Below, one piece after another: positions 36,925-45,668 of a stretch of 64,000 nt of DNA. How positions within the stretch are numbered: the first letter of the stretch is position 1; each line of letters opens with the position of its first letter. The notes below the pieces were generated by a model that was given only the letters and a program-made list of their open reading frames with translations, was not told where the DNA came from and ran no database searches. Location: positions 682,001 through 746,000 of the forward strand of contig NZ_JADPKK010000013.1 in assembly GCF_023073915.1 (NCBI RefSeq), written 5' to 3'. Source of the stretch: Bradyrhizobium sp. 149 (lineage in GTDB: Bacteria; Pseudomonadota; Alphaproteobacteria; Rhizobiales; Xanthobacteraceae). The translations under genes and the position numbers were made by a program.

Positions 36925-37143
36925 TCAATCGAGTCGAATCCGACGTGACCTCTCGCGTGGCTGCGGAGCGGCCGTGCCGATCGCAGTCGAGCAGTCGTCG
37001 TCGTTCTCGCCGTCGAGCAGCGGAGCACCACAGTGCCGGCACATGCGTGCCGACATCGACGACGCCTTGCCGCTCGCCAGGACCTGACGGTAGTTCGCCA
37101 GATCGATGACGTTGCGGGGCGACGTTATGTGTTTTTCAACCAT
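36925..37143 (-). CDS. Small hypothetical protein with a CxxC motif, 72 aa
   Basis: A 72-residue protein (MVEKHITSPRNVIDLANYRQ...) with CRHCGAPLLDGENDDDC, a Cys-x2-Cys plus a later Cys like a short metal-binding ribbon. The C-terminus is Arg-rich. The family is unknown, but the conserved-looking N-terminus and CxxC argue for a real gene. It is downstream of repeat C. Confidence 0.6.
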   Translation of the reverse strand: MVEKHITSPRNVIDLANYRQVLASGKASSMSARMCRHCGAPLLDGENDDDCSTAIGTAAPQPRERSRRIRLD

Positions 37144-37329
37144 GGCTGTTCCTCGCGGCTAACATGCTGCTTATCGCAGACAAGTTTCGCGCAAACGTTC
37201 AGCCCACCGCTCAAATTTTACCGGAGGAATTGGGGCGGCGCGCACACATCGCCTTGCGGCCGCAATCCCGCTCTATTCTGCGACACCAGACGCCGTCTCT
37301 CTGCCTCCGGCGTAAGGTCTCGGTAGCTA

Positions 37330-38313
37330 TTACAGCCACTTCTTCCACTTGAAGATCCAGTAAGGAACGATCGCCGCGATCAGCATCAACACCAGCGCGT
37401 ACGGATAGCCGTGCGCCCAATCGAGTTCCGGCATCGACTTGAAGTTCATGCCGTAGATCGAGGCGATCAGCGTTGGCGGCATCAGGACAACAGCCATGAC
37501 CGAGAACAGCTTGATGATGTTGTTCTGCTCGAGATTGACGACGCCGAGCATGGCGTCGAGCACGAAGGTGATCTTGCTGGAGAGGTAGGAGGCGTGGTCG
37601 GTCAGCGAGACGACGTCGCGCTGCATGGTCTTGAGCTGCTCGCGCATGTCCTTCGACCATTTCACGCCCTCCACCACCGCCGAAAGGAAGGCGACGACGC
37701 GGCCGATCGAGACCAGGCTCTCGCGAACCTTGGAGGTCAGGTCGCCCTTGCGGCCGATCGAGATCAGGATCTGCGAATATTGCTTGGCGTGACCGTGACG
37801 CTCGCTCTCCGGCTCGAAGATGTCATGCGAGACCTGGTCGATCTCGGCGCCGCAGCGCTCCAGAATGTCGGCGCAGCGGTCGATCACGGCATCCAGCAGT
37901 TCCATCAGCACCATCTCGCCGGTGACCGCCGGCGTGCAGGAACGGGCCAGCTTGGCCTCAACCAGCGCAAAAGGCTTTGGCTGATCATAGCGCACCGTCA
38001 CCAGGCGGTGGTCGCCGAGAATGAAGGTTACCGCCGTGGTCCGGGGCATATCGGTATCGGAGTGGCACATCAGCGTCGCAGTCATGTAGCGCGCGCCATT
38101 CTCGATATAAAGGCGGCTGGAGATCTCGATCTCCTGCATGTCCTCCCGGGTCGGGATTGCGATGCCCGAGAGCCGCTCCACCGCCTTGTCCTCGGCCGCG
38201 GTCGGATTGACCAGGTCGATCCACACCGCATGCTCCGGCACCGCCGCGAGATCGTCGATGACGGCCTTCTTGAGGGAGGACTCGGAGGGAACGAACACAG
38301 AAAACATGCACAA
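37330..38313 (-). CDS. corA: Magnesium/cobalt transporter CorA
   Basis: A 327-residue CorA with a large cytoplasmic N-terminal domain, a long helix, and two C-terminal transmembrane helices separated by the selectivity motif YGMNFKSMPELDW (GMN). The basic C-terminus WIFKWKKWL is typical. It forms a pentameric Mg2+ channel in the inner membrane. The start could also be two codons downstream (MFSVFVP). Confidence 0.96.
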   Translation of the reverse strand: MCMFSVFVPSESSLKKAVIDDLAAVPEHAVWIDLVNPTAAEDKAVERLSGIAIPTREDMQEIEISSRLYIENGARYMTATLMCHSDTDMPRTTAVTFILGDHRLVTVRYDQPKPFALVEAKLARSCTPAVTGEMVLMELLDAVIDRCADILERCGAEIDQVSHDIFEPESERHGHAKQYSQILISIGRKGDLTSKVRESLVSIGRVVAFLSAVVEGVKWSKDMREQLKTMQRDVVSLTDHASYLSSKITFVLDAMLGVVNLEQNNIIKLFSVMAVVLMPPTLIASIYGMNFKSMPELDWAHGYPYALVLMLIAAIVPYWIFKWKKWL

Positions 38314-38644
38314 CTCCAGCAGGGGCCTGCGACAGACTGACAGCCCTTAGCGCGATTCTGACAAGTTGATGATGACAAGCACATTAACGGAGCGCTTGCA
38401 TTTGTGGCGGCGCCGTGTCCCAACTGTGGCATGGAATCGACACATCCGCGCGTTTTGCCCAGAAACAGACTTTCGGCCGCAAAACTTGCGGCAGAAAAGC
38501 CACAGGTAAGGTCTTGCAGCGCGGGAAAAGCTTCGAAATGCTGGAATTGTGGCAGATTTCAACGATAATGGGGCCAACGGAATCGTGGAATTTCGGCTTG
38601 CTCAAGCCCCACGAAAGCTTGTTGTTGTCGATTGGAACCAAATC
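38314..38644. other. Divergent promoter region corA / L,D-transpeptidase
   Basis: This 331-base region separates the divergent corA and L,D-transpeptidase genes. The open frames seen in it have no family match. No clear RNA element was identified; Mg-sensing leaders of the ykoK or mgtA type were looked for and not seen. Confidence 0.45.
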
Positions 38645-39331
38645 ATGTCGTCGCTGAAAGTTACGCTGGGTATTTTGGCCGCTGGCCTGATGCTGTCGGG
38701 CTGCATGCAGGCCACGCATTTTGAAGCGACCGACACCAAGGCCTTCAAGCCGAAGGACAAGGAACTCCTTGCCAAGGTTCGGTACGAGAACACCCCGGTC
38801 GCAGAGCCGTTCCGCCGCGCCATCGTCGATTACCATCGCAAGGAATCGCCGGGCTCGATCGTGGTCGATTCCGACAATCACTATCTTTATTATGTGTTGG
38901 ATGGCGGCAAGGCGATCCGTTACGGCATCACGGTCGGAGAAGAGGCCATGGCCTGGTCCGGCATTGCCAAGGTCGGCAGCAAGACCGAGTGGCCGGCCTG
39001 GCACCCCACCCCCGGCGAAATTTCGCGTCTGGGCGTGCCGACCTATGTCGCTCCCGGCCCGGACAATCCGATGGGCTCTCGCGCGATTTACCTCTATTCC
39101 GGCGGGAAAGACACTTTGTTCCGCATCCACGGCACCAACCAGCCGGAATATATCGGCGCCTCGATCTCGTCAGGCTGCATCCGCCTGACCAACGAGGACG
39201 CGATCGATCTCTATGATCGCGTCAAGGTCGGCACCCTGGTCGTGGTGCTGGAGCCGAAGCATGGCGACTCGCCCTACAATTCGCGGCTTGCGCTTGGCGG
39301 CAGCCAAACCGGCCAGGCTGGCAGCTACTGA
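38645..39331 (+). CDS. L,D-transpeptidase lipoprotein (YkuD domain)
   Basis: A 228-residue protein from the ATG at 38645 (GGAACC upstream). The signal peptide ends in a lipobox (MLSGC, Cys at about 20). The YkuD domain (about 75-210) has RIHGTNQP and the catalytic SSGCIRLTNEDA. These enzymes make 3-3 peptidoglycan crosslinks or attach proteins to the wall, outside the inner membrane. It is followed by a bidirectional terminator. Confidence 0.92.
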   Translation: MSSLKVTLGILAAGLMLSGCMQATHFEATDTKAFKPKDKELLAKVRYENTPVAEPFRRAIVDYHRKESPGSIVVDSDNHYLYYVLDGGKAIRYGITVGEEAMAWSGIAKVGSKTEWPAWHPTPGEISRLGVPTYVAPGPDNPMGSRAIYLYSGGKDTLFRIHGTNQPEYIGASISSGCIRLTNEDAIDLYDRVKVGTLVVVLEPKHGDSPYNSRLALGGSQTGQAGSY

Positions 39332-39357
39332 TCGCCTCCAAAGTCTCTGAGATCCAA

Positions 39358-39384
39358 AAGCGCCGGTTTCACCGGCGCTTTTTT
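39358..39384. terminator. Bidirectional intrinsic terminator
   Basis: AAGCGCCGGT and ACCGGCGCTT form a 10-bp stem with a 3-base loop, followed by six T residues on the plus strand and CTTTTGG on the minus strand. It ends the L,D-transpeptidase transcript and overlaps the last codons and stop of the convergent extensin-like gene. Confidence 0.85.
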
Positions 39385-40523
39385 GTTGCCGGCTTGTGCG
39401 GCTGGGCTTGGTTGCCGTCCGCCGCCGACTTGTCCGCAGACGCAGGAGACTTCTCCGCCGCCTCTTCATCAGTTCCTTGCTTGGCGTCGGGCTTTTCTTC
39501 GGGTTTGGCCGCGACCTCGCGCGGCGGCGCCTCCTCGGGCCGCTCCGCCGGCAGCAGCGGGGCAACCTGCGGCAGGGGATCCCAGACGTTCCACTGGCAG
39601 ATCCGGTAGTCGTTGCGCCGCTGCGCCAGATCGAGATGGATATGGTCCTCGTGGTACCAATCCGAGCCGGGGCCGAGCACGGTCGAAAAGCGCGAGCAGA
39701 CCGAATGCAGCACGCGCTCGCGCACCTCGCGCGACATGGTGCGGTCGGTCAGGCCGATCGACTGCCCGTTGACCAGCTTGATGGCGCGAACATCGAGCGC
39801 GTTGGCCTTGCCGTGCTCGGACAGCATGGCGCCGACAACGCGATTGCGGCCGCGGCACTCGAAGCTGTCGAAATTGTCGAGATCGCTGATGGCCGAACCC
39901 AGGCTCGCGGCCAGCGGCATCACGTCCTTGCGCACCCAATCGGCGATTGCGGACGCCATGGTGCAGCGGAGGATCGCCGCCGGCTTGACCGCCACCTTGC
40001 GCTTGTCCGGCAGCACGATGGCTTCGAGCCGCACCAGATCCTCACCGCCGCAGGCGCCGGGGCCGCGGATATCCGGGATGGAGGGCGCGATAGCGATCTC
40101 CTCGGTGAGCGCGAGGCGGCATGCCGAGGCCTGCTTCTCGGCCGGCGGCGCGGCCTCGGCGGGCTTGTTGGCGTCAGGTTTGTCCGCGGAAGGCTTGTCC
40201 GCAGAAGGCTTGTCGGGAGAGGGCCTTTCCTCGGAAGGCTTGCCGGCGGTCTCCGGAGCGGCCTCGTCCGATGCTTTGGGGGCCTCCTCGGGGCGAGGCC
40301 TCGGGAGCGGGATCTTGCCAGAGAACTTCACAGAATGAACCGTCGCGCGCGGCCGTGGTGCAGCAATACCGAAGATATTCAGCGGGGACCCGTATTTGCG
40401 CGCCTCTGCCCGATCCGCGAGCACGAGCGACAGCCCAAGCGCGACGGTGACCATTGCCGCGCCGACGGACATATAGCCGCGACAAGACCATTTGCGGCGA
40501 AAGGCCGGCAGGCTAAAACTCAT
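39369..40523 (-). CDS. Extensin-family protein with low-complexity linkers
   Basis: A 384-residue protein from the ATG at 40523, with an N-terminal membrane/signal segment (about 18-42), a Pro/Lys/Ala-rich linker with DKPSADKPSADKP repeats (about 80-130), and an extensin-like domain (about 135-320) with HGKANALDVRAIKL and SDWYHEDHIHLDLAQRRNDY. The bacterial extensin-like domain resembles peptidoglycan peptidases of the LAS fold (His/Asp residues visible). A charged C-terminal tail (about 330-384) follows and its last codons form a terminator arm. Confidence 0.88.
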   Translation of the reverse strand: MSFSLPAFRRKWSCRGYMSVGAAMVTVALGLSLVLADRAEARKYGSPLNIFGIAAPRPRATVHSVKFSGKIPLPRPRPEEAPKASDEAAPETAGKPSEERPSPDKPSADKPSADKPDANKPAEAAPPAEKQASACRLALTEEIAIAPSIPDIRGPGACGGEDLVRLEAIVLPDKRKVAVKPAAILRCTMASAIADWVRKDVMPLAASLGSAISDLDNFDSFECRGRNRVVGAMLSEHGKANALDVRAIKLVNGQSIGLTDRTMSREVRERVLHSVCSRFSTVLGPGSDWYHEDHIHLDLAQRRNDYRICQWNVWDPLPQVAPLLPAERPEEAPPREVAAKPEEKPDAKQGTDEEAAEKSPASADKSAADGNQAQPHKPATKKRR

Positions 40524-40588
40524 GACAATTCTTTGGCCCAACGCTGAGAGCGACAATCCGCCCAGCGGCTTCTCGGAGGAACGTCGGA

Positions 40589-42217
40589 ATGCTTGGTTTG
40601 ATGCAAGACTGGCCCCTGCTCTGCCACCGGATCATCGAACACGCCGCCAAGATTCATGGCAAGCAGGAGGTCGTCACGCGCTCGGTCGAGGGACCGATCC
40701 ACCGCACCAATTATGCCGAGATCCACAAGCGCGCGCTCAAGGTCTCGCAGATGCTGGAGCGCGACGGCATCGAGCTCGGCGACCGCGTCGCAACGATCGC
40801 CTGGAACACCTGGCGCCATCTTGAGGTCTGGTACGGCATCATGGGGATCGGCGCCATCTGCCATACCGTCAATCCCCGCCTTTTCCCCGAGCAGATCGCC
40901 TGGATCATCAACCATGCGCAGGACCGCATCGTGATGACCGACATCACTTTCATTCCGGTCCTGGAGAAGATCGCCGACAAGCTGACAAGCGTGGAACGCT
41001 ACGTCGTGCTCACCGACAAGGCGCACATGCCGCAGACGACGCTGAAGAACGTGGTCGCCTACGAGGACTGGATTGCGGAGGCCGACGGCAAATTTAAATG
41101 GAAGGACTTTGACGAGAACACGGCGGCCGCGATGTGCTACACGTCGGGCACCACCGGCGATCCCAAGGGCGTGCTGTATTCGCATCGCTCCAACGTGCTG
41201 CATGCGCTGATGGCGAACAATGTCGACGCGCTCGGCACCAGTGCCTCCGAGACCATGCTGCCCGTGGTGCCGCTCTTCCACGCCAACAGCTGGGGCATCG
41301 CCTTCTCCGCGCCCTCGCAGGGCACCAAGCTCGTCATGCCCGGCGCCAAGCTCGACGGCGCCTCGGTCTATGAGCTGCTCTCGACCGAGAGGGTAACGCA
41401 TACCGCCGGCGTGCCTACGGTGTGGCTGATGCTGCTCCAGCACATGGCTGCCAACAATCTCAAGTTGCCGAACCTGAAGATGGTGATCTGCGGCGGTTCG
41501 GCGATGCCGCGTTCGATGATCAAGGCCTTCCTCGACATGGGCTCCAACGTCCGTCACGCCTGGGGCATGACCGAGATGAGCCCGATCGGCAGCGTCGCGG
41601 CGCTGAAGCCGCCGTTCCAGAATGCGACCGGCGAGGCGCGGCTCGACGTGCTCCAGATGCAGGGCTACGCGCCGTTCGCCGTCGAGATGAAGATCACCGA
41701 CGATGCCGGCAAGGAACTGCCGTGGGACGGCACGACCTTCGGCCGTCTCAAGGTCGCCGGCCCGGCCGTCGCCAAGGCCTATTACCGGGTCGACGCCAAC
41801 ATCCTCGACGAGGACGGCTTCTTCGACACCGGCGACGTCGCGACTATCGACGAGGCCGGCTACATGCGGATCACCGACCGCTCCAAGGACGTGATCAAGT
41901 CCGGCGGGGAGTGGATCTCCTCGATCGAGCTGGAAAACCTGGCAGTCGGCCATCCCGCCGTGGCGGAAGCCGCCGTGATCGGCGTATTCCATCCCAAATG
42001 GGACGAGCGTCCGCTGCTGATCGTGCAGCTGAAGCAGGGCCAACAGGCCAGCCGCGAGGACATCCTGAAGTTCATGGACGGCAAGATCGCCAAATGGTGG
42101 ATGCCCGACGACGTCGCCTTCGTTGATGGCATCCCGCATACGGCGACGGGCAAGATCCTGAAGACCGCATTGCGGGACCAGTTTAGGGAATACCGCTTCC
42201 CGAACGCGGCGGCGTAG
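40589..42217 (+). CDS. Acyl-CoA ligase (fatty-acyl-CoA synthetase, DmdB-like)
   Basis: This 542-residue adenylate-forming enzyme activates a carboxylic acid to its CoA ester. The AMP-binding motif MCYTSGTTGDPKGV, HAWGMTEMSP, TGDVATID and the C-terminal RSKDVIKSGGEWI and GKILK are present. The start MLGLMQDWPLLCHRIIEHAA resembles 3-(methylthio)propionyl-CoA ligases and medium-chain ligases; the substrate is not certain. An ATG with GAGGAACG upstream fits. It diverges from the extensin-like gene. Confidence 0.92.
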   Translation: MLGLMQDWPLLCHRIIEHAAKIHGKQEVVTRSVEGPIHRTNYAEIHKRALKVSQMLERDGIELGDRVATIAWNTWRHLEVWYGIMGIGAICHTVNPRLFPEQIAWIINHAQDRIVMTDITFIPVLEKIADKLTSVERYVVLTDKAHMPQTTLKNVVAYEDWIAEADGKFKWKDFDENTAAAMCYTSGTTGDPKGVLYSHRSNVLHALMANNVDALGTSASETMLPVVPLFHANSWGIAFSAPSQGTKLVMPGAKLDGASVYELLSTERVTHTAGVPTVWLMLLQHMAANNLKLPNLKMVICGGSAMPRSMIKAFLDMGSNVRHAWGMTEMSPIGSVAALKPPFQNATGEARLDVLQMQGYAPFAVEMKITDDAGKELPWDGTTFGRLKVAGPAVAKAYYRVDANILDEDGFFDTGDVATIDEAGYMRITDRSKDVIKSGGEWISSIELENLAVGHPAVAEAAVIGVFHPKWDERPLLIVQLKQGQQASREDILKFMDGKIAKWWMPDDVAFVDGIPHTATGKILKTALRDQFREYRFPNAAA

Positions 42218-42385
42218 GAGGCCGAACCAAACACCGTCATTCCGGGGCGATGCCAACGGCATCAAACCGGAATGGCCGTAACATCCCGGGAACCCTTGAA
42301 ATTGCCCCCGGGCCGTGGTCTCAACGCCTCATCGTCGTGCCAAATCGGCCGGCACCGCCCCCAAGACCCCGGCAGAGCTCACCCG

Positions 42386-43240
42386 ATGGCCCGCAGGTTT
42401 TCCGCTCCCTATCAGTCGGAGCCCGTGTCCAGTCTCGCGAGCTGGGCGCGCAATCTGGCCGTGTTCGCAGTGGTGGCGGTGGTGGTCTCGATCATCATCC
42501 TCCGGTTCGGCTTTCTGGAGATGAAGCCGGCACTCGCGACCTTCTTCGGCGGGCTCGGGATTGCCGCGCTCTCGATCCTGTTCGGGCTCGCCGGCTTTGC
42601 CGCGATCTGGCAGAACGGTTCGCGCGGCATGGCGCGCATCCTGCTGGCCTTCCTGATCGACGGCGCGATCCTCGCCTATCCCGCCTATCTCGGCCTGCAA
42701 TACCGCAAGCTGCCGGCAATCCACGACATCACCACCGACCCGATCGATCCGCCGCGCTTCGACGCGCTGGCCCGTCTGCGCACCGGCGATGGCGCAAATA
42801 CCGCTGTGTATGCCGGCCTCTATTCGGCCGAGCAGCAGCGTCACTTCTATCCCGATATCGAGCCGATCGAGCTGGAGATTTCGGTCGACCGCGCCTATGC
42901 GATCGCGCTTCAGCTCGTCAACAAACGCAAATGGCTGGTCATCGATGAGCGCGCGCCGCAGCTGCCGCGCCGCATCGGCCGCATCGAGGCGGTAGCGCGC
43001 TCGCCCATCATGGGATTCCGGGAGGACATCGCGATCCGGGTCGTGCCCGACGGCGAGGATTCCCGCGTCGATATCCGCTCCGCCTCACGCTATTTCGAGA
43101 GCGATCTCGGCAGCAACGCCGCGCGCGTGAAGAAGTTCATCGACGATCTCAATGCCGCTGCCGATGCCGACGCACTCAAGCCGGTGAAGAAAACGCCGGT
43201 GATCCCGCCGAAGGCACCGGCGAAGACAGTGAAGAAATGA
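42386..43240 (+). CDS. DUF1499 membrane protein
   Basis: A 284-residue protein from the ATG at 42386. Three hydrophobic helices (about 23-45, 52-75, 83-103) are followed by a soluble DUF1499 domain (about 110-260; FYPDIEPIELEISVDRAYAIAL, DERAPQLPRRIGRIEAVARSPIMGF). A Lys/Pro/Ala-rich tail closes it. Function unknown. It follows the acyl-CoA ligase by 168 bases and may be an independent gene. Confidence 0.87.
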   Translation: MARRFSAPYQSEPVSSLASWARNLAVFAVVAVVVSIIILRFGFLEMKPALATFFGGLGIAALSILFGLAGFAAIWQNGSRGMARILLAFLIDGAILAYPAYLGLQYRKLPAIHDITTDPIDPPRFDALARLRTGDGANTAVYAGLYSAEQQRHFYPDIEPIELEISVDRAYAIALQLVNKRKWLVIDERAPQLPRRIGRIEAVARSPIMGFREDIAIRVVPDGEDSRVDIRSASRYFESDLGSNAARVKKFIDDLNAAADADALKPVKKTPVIPPKAPAKTVKK

Positions 43241-43247
43241 CGGAGCG

Positions 43248-44171
43248 CTAGGCGTTCGCCATTCGATACGTCCCGCCAATCACGGGATCGCCGTCCGTCG
43301 CCACAACGCCGCGGGCGACCAGGTCTTCCAGGTGCGCCAGCACGGAATAACCCGCCGCGGTGGTGAGCCTAGGATCGATACCGATATAGATCGCCCGGAC
43401 CATGGTCGGGATGTCGGTCTCGCCCTTGGCGAGGCGGTGCAGGATGGAGGCCTCGCGGGCCTTGCGGTGGCGGATCAGGAAGCGCACGAAGCGCGGACCG
43501 TCGGGAATTTCGGGGCCGTGGCCGGAGAAATACAGATCCTCCTCGCGCGCGGCGAGACGATCGAGCGATTCCATGTAGTCAATCATCGAGCCGTCGGGCG
43601 GCGCCACGATCGAGGTCGACCATCCCATCACGTGATCGCCGACGAAGTTGAATTTTCGCTCGGGCCAGGCGAATGCGAGGTGATTGGCGGTATGGCCGGG
43701 TGTCGCAACGGCCTCGAGCCGCCAGCCATCGCCTTCGACGACGTCGCCATGGGCGATCCTGATATCGGGCGCAAAGTCGCGATCGACGCCGGATTCAGGG
43801 TTGTGCTTCTCGCTCTCGAAACGCGGGCGCGAGGCGCGGTGCGGACCTTCGGCGTAAACAGGCGCGCCGGTCGCCCGCTTGATCCGCGCGGTATTCGGCG
43901 AATGGTCGCGGTGGGTGTGGGTGACGAAGATGTGGCTCACCGTCTCGCCGCTGACAGCATCGAGCAATGCAGCCGCATGCGCCTCGTCGTCCGGACCGGG
44001 ATCGATGATCGCGACGTTGCCTCGGCCCACGATGTAGCTGACCGTGCCGGTGAACGTGAACGGGCTCGGGTTGTTACAGAGCACACGCCGCACACCGGGG
44101 CGGACTTCCTCGACGATGCCGGCTTCGAGCGGAAAGTTGCGGTTGAACGGGACGTCGTCATTGTCGGACAT
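43248..44171 (-). CDS. Metallo-beta-lactamase-fold hydrolase
   Basis: A 307-residue hydrolase from the ATG at 44171; frames further upstream run into a repeat. The metal-binding THTHRDHSP, the later GHTANH and GDHVMGW, and the C-terminal winged-helix-like part (RAIYIGIDPRLTTAAGYSVLAHL) fit the LACTB2-type MBL group, which includes nucleases and thioester hydrolases. It converges with the DUF1499 gene. Confidence 0.9.
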   Translation of the reverse strand: MSDNDDVPFNRNFPLEAGIVEEVRPGVRRVLCNNPSPFTFTGTVSYIVGRGNVAIIDPGPDDEAHAAALLDAVSGETVSHIFVTHTHRDHSPNTARIKRATGAPVYAEGPHRASRPRFESEKHNPESGVDRDFAPDIRIAHGDVVEGDGWRLEAVATPGHTANHLAFAWPERKFNFVGDHVMGWSTSIVAPPDGSMIDYMESLDRLAAREEDLYFSGHGPEIPDGPRFVRFLIRHRKAREASILHRLAKGETDIPTMVRAIYIGIDPRLTTAAGYSVLAHLEDLVARGVVATDGDPVIGGTYRMANA

Positions 44172-44196
44172 GGCTTGCTCATACCTTCCTGACTTC

Positions 44197-44279
44197 GTCA
44201 TGCCCGGCCTTGTGCCGGGCATCCACGTTCTTCGCGTGGTCTAAGACGTGGATGGCCGGGACAAGCCCGGCCATGACGC
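44197..44279. repeat. Compound palindromic repeat, family B, copy 2
   Basis: CGTCATGCCCGG ... CCGGCCATGACG ends, with inner GGGCATCCACG and CGTGGATGGCC, matching 30281-30368 and 52813-52898. It lies between gcdH and the MBL gene, just upstream of the latter. Confidence 0.9.
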
Positions 44280-44321
44280 AATTGGAGAGTTCAGTCGCAT
44301 CCCACGCTCGGGCGGTTTTGC

Positions 44322-45536
44322 TCAGAAGAACGCCTGAATGCCCGTGATCGCACGGCCCAGGATCAGGGCGTGGACGTCGTGAGTGCCCTCGTAGGTGTTG
44401 ACGGTCTCGAGGTTATGGACGTGGCGCATCACGTGATACTCGATCGAGATGCCGTTGCCGCCGTGCATGTCGCGCGCGACGCGGGCGATGTCGAGCGCCT
44501 TGCCGCAATTGTTGCGCTTCATGATCGAGATCATCTCGGGCGCGAACTTGCCCTCGTCCATCAGGCGGCCGACGCGAAGCGAGCCCTGAAGGCCCAGCGC
44601 GATCTCGGTCTCCATGTCGGCGAGCTTCTTCTGCACGAGCTGGGTTGCGGCGAGCGGCTTGCCGAACTGCTTGCGGTCGAGCGTGTACTGGCGGGCGCGG
44701 TGCATGCAGTCCTCGGCCGCGCCGAGCGCGCCCCAGGAAATTCCGTAGCGGGCGCGGTTGAGACAGCCGAACGGGCCCTTCAGGCCGGACACGTTGGGCA
44801 GCAGCGCGTCTTCCGGGACCACGACGCCGTCCATCACGATCTCGCCGGTGATGGAGGCGCGAAGCGAGAGCTTGCCGCCGATCTTCGGTGCGGACAGGCC
44901 CTTCATGCCCTTCTCCAGCACAAAGCCGCGGATCTGGTTGTCGTGCGCGGCCGACTTGGCCCAGACCACGAACACGTCGGCGATCGGCGCGTTCGAGATC
45001 CACATCTTGCTGCCGGTGAGGCGATAGCCGTCCGAAACCTTCTCGGCGCGGGTTTTCATGCCTGCCGGATCGGAGCCGGCGTCAGGCTCGGTCAGCCCGA
45101 AGCAGCCGACCCATTCGCCGCTGGCGAGCTTCGGCAGGTACTTCTTGCGCTGGTTCTCGTCGCCATAGGCGTAGATCGGATACATCACCAGCGAGGACTG
45201 CACGGAGTTCATCGAGCGGTAACCGGAATCGACCCGCTCGATCTCGCGGGCGACGAGGCCGTAGGCGACATAACCTGCATTGGCACAGCCATATTCCTCC
45301 GGCAGCGTGATGCCGATCAGGCCGAGTTCGCCCATCTCGTTGAAGATCTCGCGGTCGGTCGTCTCTTCGAGATAGGCCTTGGCGACGCGCGGCAGCAGCT
45401 TGTCCTGGGCGTAGGCGCGCGCGGTGTCGCGCACCATGCGCTCGTCTTCGGTGAGCTGCTCGTCGAGCAGGAACGGATCGTCCCACTGGAAAGAAGCCGA
45501 AGTCGGCTTGTCCTTGGCCTGAGGGCGCGCGGTCAT
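44322..45536 (-). CDS. gcdH: Glutaryl-CoA dehydrogenase
   Basis: A 404-residue acyl-CoA dehydrogenase whose segments [46 protein letters not shown] and [18 protein letters not shown] fit the glutaryl-CoA dehydrogenase group. It oxidises and decarboxylates glutaryl-CoA to crotonyl-CoA in lysine/tryptophan and aromatic-acid degradation. It is single, with no regulator next to it. Confidence 0.93.
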   Translation of the reverse strand: MTARPQAKDKPTSASFQWDDPFLLDEQLTEDERMVRDTARAYAQDKLLPRVAKAYLEETTDREIFNEMGELGLIGITLPEEYGCANAGYVAYGLVAREIERVDSGYRSMNSVQSSLVMYPIYAYGDENQRKKYLPKLASGEWVGCFGLTEPDAGSDPAGMKTRAEKVSDGYRLTGSKMWISNAPIADVFVVWAKSAAHDNQIRGFVLEKGMKGLSAPKIGGKLSLRASITGEIVMDGVVVPEDALLPNVSGLKGPFGCLNRARYGISWGALGAAEDCMHRARQYTLDRKQFGKPLAATQLVQKKLADMETEIALGLQGSLRVGRLMDEGKFAPEMISIMKRNNCGKALDIARVARDMHGGNGISIEYHVMRHVHNLETVNTYEGTHDVHALILGRAITGIQAFF

Positions 45537-45668
45537 GAAACGTCCTTTCGTCTGGTTCCGTCAAAATTTGCCCGACAAAGTAAAGCGCCGCGGCAACAAG
45601 TGCAATTGCGTTGCAGATGTATGGGTCTGCGTGAATCCGGGACGCGGGTCACCCGGAGGATGACAGCG

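Noticed and set aside
38314..38644. Magnesium riboswitch before corA
   Set aside because: No M-box or mgtA-leader features could be recognised in the divergent gap.
40520..42265. 581-codon frame antisense to the acyl-CoA ligase
   Set aside because: Mirrors the ligase gene along its length; no recognisable domain.
43937..44244. Small frames around the family-B repeat at 44.2 kb
   Set aside because: They translate the repeat itself (a recurring GLVPAIH-type peptide) and have no other support.
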